A stretch of DNA of 64,000 nucleotides, from NCBI GenBank assembly GCA_016719925.1, contig JADJYC010000011.1:22469-86468 (forward strand), written 5' to 3'. Below, in pieces: positions 1-7,748 of this stretch (positions are counted from its first letter, which is position 1; each line of letters begins with the position of its first letter). The position numbers were made by a program, and so were the translations under genes. The DNA comes from Crocinitomicaceae bacterium. GTDB lineage: Bacteria > Bacteroidota > Bacteroidia > Flavobacteriales_D > Crocinitomicaceae. The notes below the pieces were generated by a model. The model saw only the letters and a program-made list of their open reading frames with translations. It was not told the origin of the DNA and did no database searches.

Positions 1-1057
1 GAAAAAATAATCACCATCAAATTTACTTACGCCCATTGATGTTGCAAACCACAAATTTCCATCTTTATCTTCGATAATGTCACGAACAACGTTGTTACAC
101 AGACCATTTTTTCTGTGTAATTTGTAAAAGATATTCCATTGAATTTGCAAGCACCCCCACCATAAGTTCCAAACCAAATATTACCTAATCGATCCTCAAA
201 AATACTTCGCACACTATCGTTACTAAGTCCTTGACTTTTGGAAAATCGAGCAAAGGTCTTTTCATCATATTTAAAAACACCATCTCCGTCGGTACCAAAC
301 CAAATATTACCGGTTTGATCCTGAAATATTCCCCAAACTGGGCTATCGCTGAATCCTGTTTGAGAATTAAAGTGAGTGAAGTTACGTCCATCATATTTTG
401 AAACCCCGCCACCAAAAGTGCCAAACCACATATTGTCATTGACGTCCTCGTAAATCGATAAAATAGTATTACCACTAAGACCTTCTATTTCTGTATAGTT
501 TGTAAATGTTTTGCCATCATACTTTGTTACTCCAGCTCCATCAGTTCCGAACCAAAGATTTCCCTTTTTATCTTGAATCATGCAATTTATGACGTCGTGT
601 TTCAATCCATGCAATTTTTGAAAGAAGCTAAAGTTATGTGGATTCTGATCTTTAGTACTTGCGTCTCTGACCTCCACAATTTGAGGCATCCCTGCAACAA
701 ATGGAAGGTCAATTGCAATTGCGACTTTTGGAAGTTCAAAACCATTGGGGCCGGGAGTGCAAACGGTTGGACTTCCTGCTGTTGTTATCCTTGGTATGCC
801 TGTTGGATGAACATTTGAATTTGTTGAAATTATTGTTGGATTTTGTACAGGAATGTTTGTGAGTTTTTTTCATCGACAATTATTACAATTGGTTCCGTAA
901 TACTGTCCTGTGGTACTAAGTATCCATTGGCATCAACTACTTTTGGATCAAAAGAATTTGTGGGAATTTTGTTTTCTTGTACGCAAGAAGAAATCAAAAG
1001 AAAAACTAAAAAGGGTACAAGTGCCTTATTGAGAATGTTGGATTGAGTTGAAATCAA
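1..1057 (-). CDS. Lipoprotein with two-component-regulator-type beta-propeller repeats (partial, two frameshifts)
   Basis: The N-terminus (start at 1057) has a lipoprotein signal: hydrophobic stretch LVPFLVFLLISS followed by a lipobox Cys (ISSC), so export and lipid anchoring are expected. After a Pro/Thr-rich linker come at least five repeats of about 40 residues with the pattern GNLWFGTxGxGVxKYDG, typical of the Reg_prop propeller blades found in sensory periplasmic proteins. The gene runs off the left edge, so the C-terminus and any signalling domain are unknown. The reading frame breaks twice. At 866-872 a run of T (A on the coding strand) is one short. At 109-114 another run is one short; restoring a base gives further propeller sequence (NGLCNNVVRDIIEDKDGNLW). 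I read it as one gene with assembly errors. Ligand and partner are unknown. Confidence 0.75.
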
Positions 1058-1255
1058 AAATAATGAATTCTCTGATAGAAATTTCGTTTATAATTTTTTG
1101 ACACTTTTGCAAAGTCAAATTTAGATCGAAAAACTGCACGCTTATATTTGATTTACTTACACCCAATCGTGTATATTCAAGTAGTAATTCATAAAATGTA
1201 CCCGATAGGGTATAATCTCTCTCTCCAATTCAAGAAATAGTAAAATAATTATTGA

Positions 1256-1310
1256 ATAGTGCGGTTTATAGCACTATATGTTGGCAATTCTAAATTAATT
1301 CATATATTTG
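1256..1310 (+). promoter_or_regulatory. Putative hipB promoter and operator
   Basis: TATATTTG at 1303-1310 fits the Bacteroidota -7 box TAnnTTTG. GTTG at 1280-1283 sits exactly 19 nt upstream and matches three of four bases of the -33 box TTTG. Just upstream is a perfect 7-bp inverted repeat, ATAGTGC (1256-1262) and GCACTAT (1271-1277). A second short palindrome, TACCC-GATA-GGGTA, lies at 1199-1212. Dyads beside the promoter of a hipB operon are what an autoregulatory HipB site would look like. Binding is inferred. Confidence 0.5.
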
Positions 1311-1329
1311 CATAATAAAGAGCCGTATA

Positions 1330-1548
1330 ATGCACTTTAAACCACTAATAGAAACAATAAAAGCCAGACGAGAAGCCCTCCGTGTAACACAGGAAGCCTT
1401 AGCGGAGCTATCCGGTGTGGGCTTGCGAACCTTAAAACAGTTTGAAAGTGGAAAAGGAAACCCAACACTATCAACGATTCAAAAGTTAGCAGATGTGCTT
1501 GGCTTAGAAATAACACTAAAAATAAAAAACACAACCGGTAAGAAATGA
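1330..1548 (+). CDS. hipB: HipB-like antitoxin, XRE-family HTH regulator
   Basis: This 72-aa protein is almost only a helix-turn-helix of the Cro/C1 (XRE) class: RRxALxxTQEALAELSGVGLRTLKQFESGKGNPTLSTIQKLADVLGLE. It is short for HipB, lacking a long tail. It should bind the upstream dyads and repress the operon. The stop overlaps the next start in ATGA at 1545-1548, so translation is probably coupled to the HipS-like gene. In the E. coli O127 HipBST system HipB augments neutralisation by HipS; the same role here is inferred from gene order. Confidence 0.85.
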   Translation: MHFKPLIETIKARREALRVTQEALAELSGVGLRTLKQFESGKGNPTLSTIQKLADVLGLEITLKIKNTTGKK

Positions 1549-1871
1549 GAACCGCAAAAATACTATTTAGGGATGAAGAGGCTGGCCTGTTGACTCAGCT
1601 TGATGATGGTAGTTTTACATTCCGTTATGATGATACTTGGGTTTCAAACAACGATAAACCGGTCATCAGCCTTACTTTGCCTAAAACAAAAAAAGCATAT
1701 CAGTCAAAATATTTATTTCCATTTTTTTTCAATATGTTACCGGAAGGGTCTAATAAACAAGTAGTCTGTAAACATCATAGAATTGATCAAGATGATTATT
1801 TTGGTCTGCTGATGACAACGGCAAAAAGTGATAGTATTGGCGCAGTAAGAGTGGTTAAAATAGAAGAATAG
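1545..1871 (+). CDS. hipS: HipS-like protein (stand-alone HipA N-terminal subdomain), likely antitoxin
   Basis: The 108 aa match the N-terminal subdomain of HipA (couple_hipA/HipA_1): RTAKILFRDEEAGLLTQLDDG, then a central DKPVISLTLP stretch, FPFFFNMLPEGS, and a C-terminal GAVRVV segment. In classical HipA this domain is fused to the kinase. Here it is a separate gene ending in TAG, overlapping the GTG of the next gene by one base. No frame correction is needed, and the tripartite order equals hipB-hipS-hipT of HipBST systems, in which HipS is the antitoxin that inhibits HipT. I infer the same. An alternative reading is a split HipA whose two parts act together. Confidence 0.8.
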   Translation: MRTAKILFRDEEAGLLTQLDDGSFTFRYDDTWVSNNDKPVISLTLPKTKKAYQSKYLFPFFFNMLPEGSNKQVVCKHHRIDQDDYFGLLMTTAKSDSIGAVRVVKIEE

Positions 1872-2878
1872 TGAGTCTACCAAAAATAAAATATTGCCCG
1901 GGCACCTTGTCAAAAGGATTTGATACGTACAGTAAAACCTGTTTGAATAAAGTATTTGGTGGTAAAAAAGTACATCACGTTTTGCCTTATGATTCACCTG
2001 CGACGAATGAAGAAACAGATGAACTTTTTGAGGAGAATCGAAAACGTACTTCCATTTCAGGTGTTCAAGAAAAATTCTCAGTGATCCTTGAAAAAAATAA
2101 ATTGCGACTCATCAATGAAGGTGAACGTGGAACCTATATTTTAAAACCAATTCCGGGTGCAGGAAAAAAAGCAGATCAAATGCCGGCGAACGAACACCTC
2201 ACTATGCAAATTGCACGTCAGGTTTATGGAATAGAAACTGCAGAAAATGCATTGATCTTTTTTAAGGATGGAACGCCCGCTTACATTACAAAACGCTTTG
2301 ATGTAAATGAAAACCTGCCTCGCGGCAAGGCGGGAGGAATAAAATTGGCCCAAGATGATTTTGCATCACTTGCCGGAAGAACGCCACAAACTCACGGTGA
2401 ACATTATAAATATTTAGGAAACTATTTGGAGTTGTTTCAATTGATGCAAAAACATTTGCCGGTTTATAAATTGGAAGCACCCAAACTCTTAAAATTGCTT
2501 GTATTTAATTACCTGTTTTCAAATGGAGATGCCCATTTAAAAAACTTTTCATTGCTTGAAACACCAATGGGAGATTATCGCTTAAGTCCTGCGTATGATT
2601 TGCTGAATAGCCACATTCACGTAAACGACAAAGAATTTGCGTTAAGCGATGGATTGTTACCAAGAAATTTGGCAAAAGGAAAAATGAGTCAGCAATTTGC
2701 CATACTTGCAAAACAAGCCGGAGGGAGTGAAAAGATTTTTCACGATATTTTTTCGTTCATGATTTCAAAATCAGAGTTGGTTGAAAAATTGGTTGCTGCT
2801 TCTTTTCTGAACGATACAACTAAGAGAAACTATTGGCAAGCTTATTCGGGGAGGTTGAAACAGTTGATGAAAGCTTAA
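1871..2878 (+). CDS. hipT: HipT-like serine/threonine kinase toxin (HipA C-terminal fold)
   Basis: This 335-aa kinase begins at GTG directly on the hipS stop (TAGTG). Residues 61-63 are Ser-Ile-Ser in TSISGVQEK, the Gly-rich loop motif whose serines are autophosphorylated in HipT. The catalytic segment NGDAHLKNF spans 218-226 with D220 as base, and SPAYDL at 239-244 gives the metal-binding D243, so all key residues are present. Known HipA and HipT phosphorylate aminoacyl-tRNA synthetases (GltX and TrpS); the target here cannot be read from sequence. Residues 149-156 (LPRGKAGG) are encoded by a GC-rich imperfect palindrome at 2314-2336 that looks like an in-frame insertion between KRFDVNEN and GIKLAQDDFASL. 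They probably lie in a surface loop. Confidence 0.85.
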   Translation: MSLPKIKYCPGTLSKGFDTYSKTCLNKVFGGKKVHHVLPYDSPATNEETDELFEENRKRTSISGVQEKFSVILEKNKLRLINEGERGTYILKPIPGAGKKADQMPANEHLTMQIARQVYGIETAENALIFFKDGTPAYITKRFDVNENLPRGKAGGIKLAQDDFASLAGRTPQTHGEHYKYLGNYLELFQLMQKHLPVYKLEAPKLLKLLVFNYLFSNGDAHLKNFSLLETPMGDYRLSPAYDLLNSHIHVNDKEFALSDGLLPRNLAKGKMSQQFAILAKQAGGSEKIFHDIFSFMISKSELVEKLVAASFLNDTTKRNYWQAYSGRLKQLMKA

Positions 2879-2891
2879 ATCATTATTGATT

Positions 2892-3395
2892 ATGACATTA
2901 ACGCGACATGACATAATACAAAGAGCTAACTATTCCGATCGTTGGCATGTTTTAGAATTAACTGAATATTCTTCCTTGTTTGAAAGAGATGTCCTACTCC
3001 ACATTTTTTGGAATAAGAACGATGATGTTCAAACCATTCATCAAAGAATAGTTGATAGAATAAACTGTTTCCTGGCAATGGATAAATCAGAGCTTGATCG
3101 AATTAAAAGTGAAATTTGGAAGAATTATGAAATTTCAATTCGCGTGACTGATTATGGAATAGTTCCACATGAGCTTTATGACAAACACAATAATTCAGAA
3201 GAAGCAAATCGGGAATTTTTTGGACACAAGAATCAAGAAGATACATTTGCAGCAGCAAAAATAAATCATATCTACTTTGATGACAATTTAGACCTGGATC
3301 ACTTGTATTATATGATTTGCTTTGATATTTCATGGGACAATGAACATGGAATAAATATGTTTTGTAAAGATGGGAAAGTGGAATCGGTGGAATAA
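2892..3395 (+). CDS. Hypothetical protein, acidic, possibly immunity-like
   Basis: This is 167 aa if started at the ATG at 2892; a TTG two codons upstream (2886) is also open. The protein is soluble, acidic, and rich in aromatic residues and His, with no signal peptide or membrane segment. The C-terminal part (YFDDNLDLDHLYYMICFDISWDNEHGINMFCKDGKV) resembles small bacterial proteins that end in a W-(D/E)-x-EHG segment followed by a Gly-Lys turn, some of which are immunity or DUF proteins. I do not recognise the family with certainty. It starts 13 bp after hipT on the same strand and may be cotranscribed with it, but nothing else ties it to the toxin system. Confidence 0.6.
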   Translation: MTLTRHDIIQRANYSDRWHVLELTEYSSLFERDVLLHIFWNKNDDVQTIHQRIVDRINCFLAMDKSELDRIKSEIWKNYEISIRVTDYGIVPHELYDKHNNSEEANREFFGHKNQEDTFAAAKINHIYFDDNLDLDHLYYMICFDISWDNEHGINMFCKDGKVESVE

Positions 3396-3425
3396 TCAAA
3401 ATATTTCTTCCCGTGACTTTTCAAT

Positions 3426-3653
3426 TTAAGCCGATGATTTTTTCTCAGATTCCTTCAAATTATAATGCTTCCAAATTTTGTAAGCAACAAAACCGCTGAT
3501 AGCTACCAAGGCGGTTATACCTATTATTTTCCCCCAATTTATTGGATTCGCGTCTGGCGTGATCGGTTGAACGATTATCGGCGCCGATATTACAGCTTTT
3601 GGTTTTGCTTCAAACCGAAACATTTGTTTAAATGGTATGTCTTCAACAATCAT
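3426..3653 (-). CDS. Small single-pass membrane protein, unknown
   Basis: The 75 aa have one clear membrane helix (about residues 42-62, WGKIIGITALVAISGFVAYKIW) and a charged C-terminal tail (KESEKKSSA). The frame stays open upstream to about 3716 without an ATG, so the start could be an alternative codon or the gene could be joined to the next one by an indel. It is the last gene of a leftward group with the Cys-rich protein and the excisionase-like HTH. Such small membrane proteins are common in Bacteroidota integrated elements. No function is assigned. Confidence 0.45.
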   Translation of the reverse strand: MIVEDIPFKQMFRFEAKPKAVISAPIIVQPITPDANPINWGKIIGITALVAISGFVAYKIWKHYNLKESEKKSSA

Positions 3654-3712
3654 AAAATTATTTTTTGTTACGATTTCGATTAAATAAACCCCGCTTTTGA
3701 TATTATCTTCAA

Positions 3713-4063
3713 TTAAAATGAAATCAAAAATTTAAAACAAACTCTTCCGTCTTGCGTCTGTTTTGGTTGTCCCATAGTTTTAAAACTGAAACCTGCAATT
3801 ATTAGTTCGCGCTCATTGCAATGACGAATGGCTGAGTGATAAAGCCTTTTCAACGCTTTTGCATTGTTACTAAAACCAACTGTGTAATTTTTTTCATGTT
3901 GTAAACGCTCAGCGTTAATTTCACGAAAATATTTTCCGCGATGACTGTCACAACAAAATAGTGCTTTCGAATTATTTGTATAAAATGTGCGATTACATTT
4001 ACTGAAAAGACAATTTAGTTTTATCGCGTCCAACGTGTCGTATAATGGTTCAAACGAACGCAT
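3713..4063 (-). CDS. Cys-rich putative zinc-binding protein of mobile-element type
   Basis: The 116 aa carry CLFSKCNRTFYTNNSKALFCCDSH near residues 18-41, a CxxxxC...CC pattern that could bind zinc, like the MYND or zinc-ribbon fingers seen in small element-encoded proteins. A basic helical stretch (NAKALKRLYHSAIRHCNERE) follows. The start lies 3 bp past the end of the HTH gene, so the two are probably one transcript. The family is not recognised; DNA binding is only an inference from Cys spacing and basic residues. Confidence 0.5.
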   Translation of the reverse strand: MRSFEPLYDTLDAIKLNCLFSKCNRTFYTNNSKALFCCDSHRGKYFREINAERLQHEKNYTVGFSNNAKALKRLYHSAIRHCNERELIIAGFSFKTMGQPKQTQDGRVCFKFLISF

Positions 4064-4066
4064 AGC

Positions 4067-4350
4067 TTATTGTTTAGGTTTAATTGATTCGTTGATTTGG
4101 CTTCTTAAATAAAAAACACGTCCACCTTTTTTAATTGGTTTCGGTAGAATTTTTAGCCGCGCCCATTTAGCTAGGGTGACCAGGCTGATGCCAAATAGTT
4201 TTGCGACATCCCTTCTTGGAATGAGGTCGTTCATCAATTCTGGTTTTGGCTGATTTGCAGTAACAAGTTGTTGCTGCACCAAAATTGTAATGATAAGATT
4301 TTTAAATCTTCTTCTGTTAATTCAAATAGTTGTCTAATTCTTTCGCTCAT
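4067..4350 (-). CDS. Excisionase-type helix-turn-helix protein (one frameshift)
   Basis: The C-terminal half is a MerR-like HTH_17 domain: LIPRRDVAKLFGISLVTLAKWARLKILPKPIKKGGRVFYLRSQI, the form found in excisionases of Bacteroidota integrated elements. The N-terminal half (MSERIRQLFELTEEDLK) is in another frame; adding one A to the run at 4299-4303 joins them through NLIITILVQQQL. That arrangement, a short helical lead followed by HTH_17, is the usual one for the family. It should help excise or regulate an integrated element, but no integrase gene is in view. It leads the leftward group 4350-3426. Confidence 0.7.
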
Positions 4351-4534
4351 GGGAATAATATTTATTGGAGCAAACATAGACCAAGTATTTTGAACCATCT
4401 GGGTAAGGTTACCCAAAAGTTACCTGGTCTAGAGTCTTAAAATTAGAATTAACCGATTATTTGAGACAAATCTATAAAGTTTGGTTTTGAAGGTTTTTTT
4501 TGACCGGTAATTACTTGTTGTAAATACGCATCAG

Positions 4535-5362
4535 TCAATTTTTCAAAAGCGACCGAATTTCTTTCCTAAAAAGGAAATTGTTTTGTAGCCAAACGCCAAT
4601 AGAAGATTTTGTACTAATTATTTTGCCTTTGTCCTTTAGTGTTATTAATGCAAAGCCTATTGAATTTCCAAAACAATTTAATTTTAATGGTGCAGTGAGA
4701 CTGCCTCCATTTAAAAGTATTTCAAGTTTATCTTTTTCATTTAAGTCAAACAAATATTTCGTCAAAATTTCAAGAAGATCAGGAAGAATTGTTTGGTCCA
4801 TAATCAAAGGTTTTGACAAATCTTTGCTTTGAAATTCTTTAACTTCTACATTATAAAATTCGTCGATTATTACTGCATCTTCCACATTCTTAATCTTTTC
4901 AAAACCAAACTGTTTTCGGCGAGTCACAATCCAGGCATATAGAGTATCAGTTACATTTTCCACATTACTCGGTTTGTTCTGCTCATAAATAGATAAAATG
5001 TGAAATTCTAGTGTGTTCAAAAATTGAATCGAACCTTTCCATCGTTCAAGATGATATTCAAGCAGCAATGGTATTTTTCTAAAATTCGTGATCATTAGTT
5101 GAAACGCGAACCAAAATTCGTAATGACCCAATGAATAACGTGGAGTGATGACGATTGGAATTTTACTTTGCAACATTTGATCCAAATCAATGTCGTCAGG
5201 TTGAACGATGACTTTAATACTTTCCCAAAGCCGATCTAAATATTCCGCAGCATTTATGTTAGCTGTAATCTCAAATGTGTTATTTGAGATATTTTGTTTA
5301 AAGGAAATAAACGTATTTAAAATGTCAATCTCGTAAACATGTTTGTTAAAATATTTTACCAT
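4535..5362 (-). CDS. Hypothetical protein, 275 aa
   Basis: The frame is intact, with no signal peptide or membrane helix. The protein is a mix of helices and strands with conserved-looking aromatic blocks (RYSLGHYEFWFAFQLMI, LLLEYHLERWKGSIQFLNTLEFHILSIYE). The C-terminal third (LLNGGSLTAPLKLNCFGNSIGFALITLKDKGKI) reads like a small domain with a glycine-bounded beta hairpin. It lies between the excisionase-like gene and tRNA-Asp and is strongly AT-rich, like its neighbours, so I take it as cargo of the same element remnant. I do not recognise the family. Confidence 0.55.
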   Translation of the reverse strand: MVKYFNKHVYEIDILNTFISFKQNISNNTFEITANINAAEYLDRLWESIKVIVQPDDIDLDQMLQSKIPIVITPRYSLGHYEFWFAFQLMITNFRKIPLLLEYHLERWKGSIQFLNTLEFHILSIYEQNKPSNVENVTDTLYAWIVTRRKQFGFEKIKNVEDAVIIDEFYNVEVKEFQSKDLSKPLIMDQTILPDLLEILTKYLFDLNEKDKLEILLNGGSLTAPLKLNCFGNSIGFALITLKDKGKIISTKSSIGVWLQNNFLFRKEIRSLLKN

Positions 5363-5657
5363 TTAGTAAAGTTACTCGAACCACCGCAAATTAGCAATTG
5401 GTTTTTTTTGGTCAAAAATTTGAACAAAAATGTAGTATAAGCATTGAATTTTTTTTTTCCGAATTGGTTTTTCGAAAAAAATCAAAAACAGATTATCCAA
5501 AACGAAGAAAAAATTTTGAGGACACTAAAATTTTTGGAGTGGTCATTTAAGACAAAATGAGTTCAAGTAAAAAAAGTTTTAAAAACGAATTAGCAAAGAA
5601 AAAGCAATCCAAATTCAAAAAATCTGACCCCGAATCTGACCCACGGGAGGTAAAAAA
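5363..5657. other. AT-rich spacer without convincing gene
   Basis: About 295 bp between the 275-aa gene and the tRNA-Asp terminator hold long A and T runs (for example 5448-5460). A rightward frame starting at 5557 ends up translating the tRNA complement and is rejected. No attachment-site duplicate of the tRNA 3' end was found by eye. It is a plausible element boundary and is otherwise empty. Confidence 0.5.
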
Positions 5658-5692
5658 CAAAAACCCTGAGTGCCTTCGCGCCCAGGGTTTTC
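5658..5692 (-). terminator. Intrinsic terminator downstream of tRNA-Asp
   Basis: On the minus strand, AAAACCCTG pairs with CAGGGTTTT (9 bp, 5683-5691 with 5660-5668) around a GC-rich loop of about 14 nt, followed by a T-rich tract. It lies about 30 nt after the tRNA 3' end. Confidence 0.75.
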
Positions 5693-5723
5693 TAAGCTTG
5701 CAGCCATACAAGCTGTTTTTTAT

Positions 5724-5800
5724 TGGCGGTCTGGACGGGACTCGAACCCGCGACCCCGTGCGTGACAGGCACGTATTCTAACCAACTGAACTACCAAACC
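5724..5800 (-). tRNA. tRNA-Asp (anticodon GTC)
   Basis: A full cloverleaf is visible on the minus strand. The acceptor stem is GGTTTGG with CCAGACC, then discriminator G and an encoded CCA (5724-5726). The D-arm has TTCAGTTGGTTAGAA, the anticodon arm is CGTGC-CTGTCAC-GCACG with GTC, and the T-arm has GGGTTCGAGTCCC. The 3' end faces the element remnant at 3.4-5.4 kb, and tRNA 3' ends are common integration sites. Confidence 0.96.
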
Positions 5801-5872
5801 AGCACCTTTCCTTTGAAAGGAGCGACAAAATTAAGCAATTTTTAATGCTATGCAAATAAAAGATTGAAAAAA

Positions 5873-6799
5873 TCAAAGAATTTTTTGCCGTTTGATCAGA
5901 TATTGCTGGAGTACAAAGGCCAGACCTTCCTGAATATCAGCTTCTATAAAGTCAATTTTAAACTGTGTGCATTTCAGTTTCAGGGCACTCATGGCTTCGT
6001 CTACCTGATTTTTATAGAAGTCTTTGATCTCTCCCGGATGCAGTTTGATCTTTTCACCGGTTTCCAAATCAATGAAAGTTGTCGGACGATTTGGATACTC
6101 AAAATTCAGCTCATGTTTTCTGTCAACAACATTAAATAAAAGCACTTCATGTTTGTTGTGTTTCAGATGGAGAAATGCATCTGTCAGTTCATCCATGGAT
6201 TCGTTGGTGAAAAAATCAGAAAACAAAATGATCAGTGAACGCTTGTGATTATTTTCCGCAATTTCATGAAGTGTATTTACAACAGAGGTAGTTCTGTTCA
6301 AAGTTTCCTGCTGCACAGACATGCGTTTTTCCAGTTCATGGAAAAGCATTTTGTGATGCGCGTTGGAAGTTTTGATTGCGCTGTCAAATTTTATTCCGTC
6401 TTCAAAAATGGTTAATCCAACTCCGTCTCTTTGTGATTTTAATAATTCAATAAGTGATGCAATGGCGTAAACACTAAATCCTAATTTATTGAGCGGATAT
6501 TCTTTACTGATTTCCGGAAAGTACATGGAGGAAGAAATATCCAAAATGATTCTGCAGCGCAGATTGGTTTCTTCTTCGTATCGCTTGATGAAAAGTTTAT
6601 CTGTTTTTGCGTAAAGTTTCCAGTCAATATGCCGGGTAGATTCGCCGGTATTATAAATACGATGTTCTGCAAATTCAACAGAAAAACCATGAAAAGGTGA
6701 ACGGTGTAATCCGGTAATAAATCCTTCCACCACCTGTTTGGCAACAAATTCAAGATTTCCGAATTTGGCAAGTTCCTGTATGTCTATTTTACCGTACAC
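5873..6799 (-). CDS. DUF58 domain protein with vWA-like fold
   Basis: This is 308 aa, the normal length for the family. The DUF58 signature is clear: GLHRSPFHGFSVEFAEHRIYNTGESTRHIDWKLYAKTDKLFIKRYEEE at 30-77, followed by the MIDAS-type DISSSM (D87, S89, S91) of the vWA fold. DUF58 proteins usually sit beside MoxR ATPases and vWA/TPR membrane proteins (the BatABCDE clusters) and are thought to act in envelope-linked metal-dependent protein assembly. Here those partners are not adjacent; the gene stands alone between tRNA-Asp and a region of repeats. It has no membrane helix, so a cytoplasmic location is likely. Confidence 0.9.
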   Translation of the reverse strand: MYGKIDIQELAKFGNLEFVAKQVVEGFITGLHRSPFHGFSVEFAEHRIYNTGESTRHIDWKLYAKTDKLFIKRYEEETNLRCRIILDISSSMYFPEISKEYPLNKLGFSVYAIASLIELLKSQRDGVGLTIFEDGIKFDSAIKTSNAHHKMLFHELEKRMSVQQETLNRTTSVVNTLHEIAENNHKRSLIILFSDFFTNESMDELTDAFLHLKHNKHEVLLFNVVDRKHELNFEYPNRPTTFIDLETGEKIKLHPGEIKDFYKNQVDEAMSALKLKCTQFKIDFIEADIQEGLAFVLQQYLIKRQKIL

Positions 6800-6832
6800 G
6801 TTGTGAAGTTAAGGAATTTTTTTGTGGGTAAT

Positions 6833-6960
6833 AAGGACAAAGCCAAAAGTGAAGAGGTCAAAAGGGATATGCTTTTTAATTTAAATGATTAAACATTAAC
6901 CATTGGGCCAACCAATTTCCCTTTGTCCTTAGTCCTTTGCCCTTAGCCCTTTATCCTAAC
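6833..6960. repeat. Interrupted palindrome and CCTTTGTCC-type word array
   Basis: AAGGACAAAG at 6833-6842 is repeated in inverted form as CTTTGTCCTT at 6921-6930. From 6917 to 6955 the sequence is a run of variants of CCTTTGTCCTTAG and CCTTTGCCCTTAG. The same words form a longer array at 41.12-41.28 kb. No coding potential is seen. Confidence 0.6.
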
Positions 6961-6991
6961 CAATGTGTATATTTGACTATAATTTGAAGAC

Positions 6992-7369
6992 ATGCCTTTA
7001 CGTGATACCAAAAACCGCACGTGTGAACATTGCGGAGAAAAAATTCTGGGTCGTTCTGATAAACGGTTTTGTTCTGACTATTGCCGGAATTCAAAACACA
7101 ACGAAGAGAACAGAGACACCAGTAATTACATGCGGCCTGTCAACAATATTTTAAGAAAAAACAGAAGAATTCTTGCGCAATATAATCCAACCGGTAAAGC
7201 AAAAGTACTTGGCACTTCACTGATGGAAGAGGGATTCAATTTTGCTTACTTCACCAATGTTTACGAAACTAAAAAGGGAGGAAAATATTTCTTTTGTTAT
7301 GATCAGGGATACATTCAGATTGAAGACGGATACTTTGCATTGGTGGTCAGAGAATCTTATGTAAAATGA
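6992..7369 (+). CDS. Conserved Bacteroidota zinc-finger protein
   Basis: This 125-aa protein starts with a compact Cys cluster, CEHCGEKILGRSDKRFCSDYCRN (residues 11-33). The CxxC...CxxxC spacing suggests one zinc site. The rest is an alpha/beta region ending in FFCYDQGYIQIEDGYFALVVRE. Its stop overlaps the yidD start in ATGA, so the two are translationally coupled. A -7 box TATATTTG at 6968-6975 lies just upstream. I recall the pairing with yidD in this phylum but know no function. The zinc ribbon could bind nucleic acid or simply hold the fold. Confidence 0.75.
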   Translation: MPLRDTKNRTCEHCGEKILGRSDKRFCSDYCRNSKHNEENRDTSNYMRPVNNILRKNRRILAQYNPTGKAKVLGTSLMEEGFNFAYFTNVYETKKGGKYFFCYDQGYIQIEDGYFALVVRESYVK

Positions 7370-7635
7370 TAGTTGTAAAATTTTTTCTTCAGCTGATCGG
7401 ATACATTCTGATTATTCCCGTGAAAATTTATCAGTGGATTATTTCACCCATTTTACCGCAATCATGTCGTTACAATCCTACTTGCAGTAATTACATGATA
7501 CAAGCCATTAAAGAATGGGGCCCTTTCAAAGGATTTTATTTAGGTACCAAACGTATTTTAAGTTGTCATCCGTGGGGAGGGTTTGGTGAAGATCCTGTTC
7601 CGCATAATCCAAAAAAACATTCCTGTGATCATTGA
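7366..7635 (+). CDS. yidD: Membrane protein insertion efficiency factor YidD
   Basis: The 89 aa carry the full YidD signature: an N-terminal amphipathic or hydrophobic helix (FFLQLIGYILIIPVKIYQWIISPILP), then SCRYNPTCSNYMIQAI, GPFKGFYLGTKRILSCHPWGGFGEDPVP with the conserved Cys and Trp. YidD sits at the inner face of the cytoplasmic membrane and helps YidC insert proteins. In most bacteria the gene lies between rnpA and yidC; here it follows the small zinc-finger gene instead, as is usual in Bacteroidota. Confidence 0.95.
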   Translation: MIVVKFFLQLIGYILIIPVKIYQWIISPILPQSCRYNPTCSNYMIQAIKEWGPFKGFYLGTKRILSCHPWGGFGEDPVPHNPKKHSCDH

Positions 7636-7639
7636 ATAA

Positions 7640-7726
7640 TTCCCGCTGATTAACGCAGATAAGAATCGCTGATTCAAGGAGATTTTCAAAAAGCAATATA
7701 GTTTATTCAGCGAAAATCAGCGGGAA
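7640..7726. repeat. Repeat unit left of the GxxExxY gene
   Basis: TTCCCGCTGATT (7640-7651) and AATCAGCGGGAA (7715-7726) form a 12-bp perfect inverted repeat. The first 60 bases (7641-7702) are repeated in direct orientation at 8281-8340, on the other side of the GxxExxY gene, with about 75 percent identity by eye. Confidence 0.7.
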
Positions 7727-7748
7727 ATTTGATCTGAGATTTTATCCC

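Noticed and set aside
1545..2878. hipS/hipT as one HipA gene broken by an indel
   Set aside because: Each gene has its own start and a natural 1-bp overlap with the next, both lengths fit HipBST members, and no single-base fix joins them into a HipA-like linker.
5557..5781. Rightward 74-aa frame ending GGLDGTRTRDPVRDRHVF
   Set aside because: The DGTRTRD end is the translation of the complement of tRNA-Asp, a known annotation artefact.
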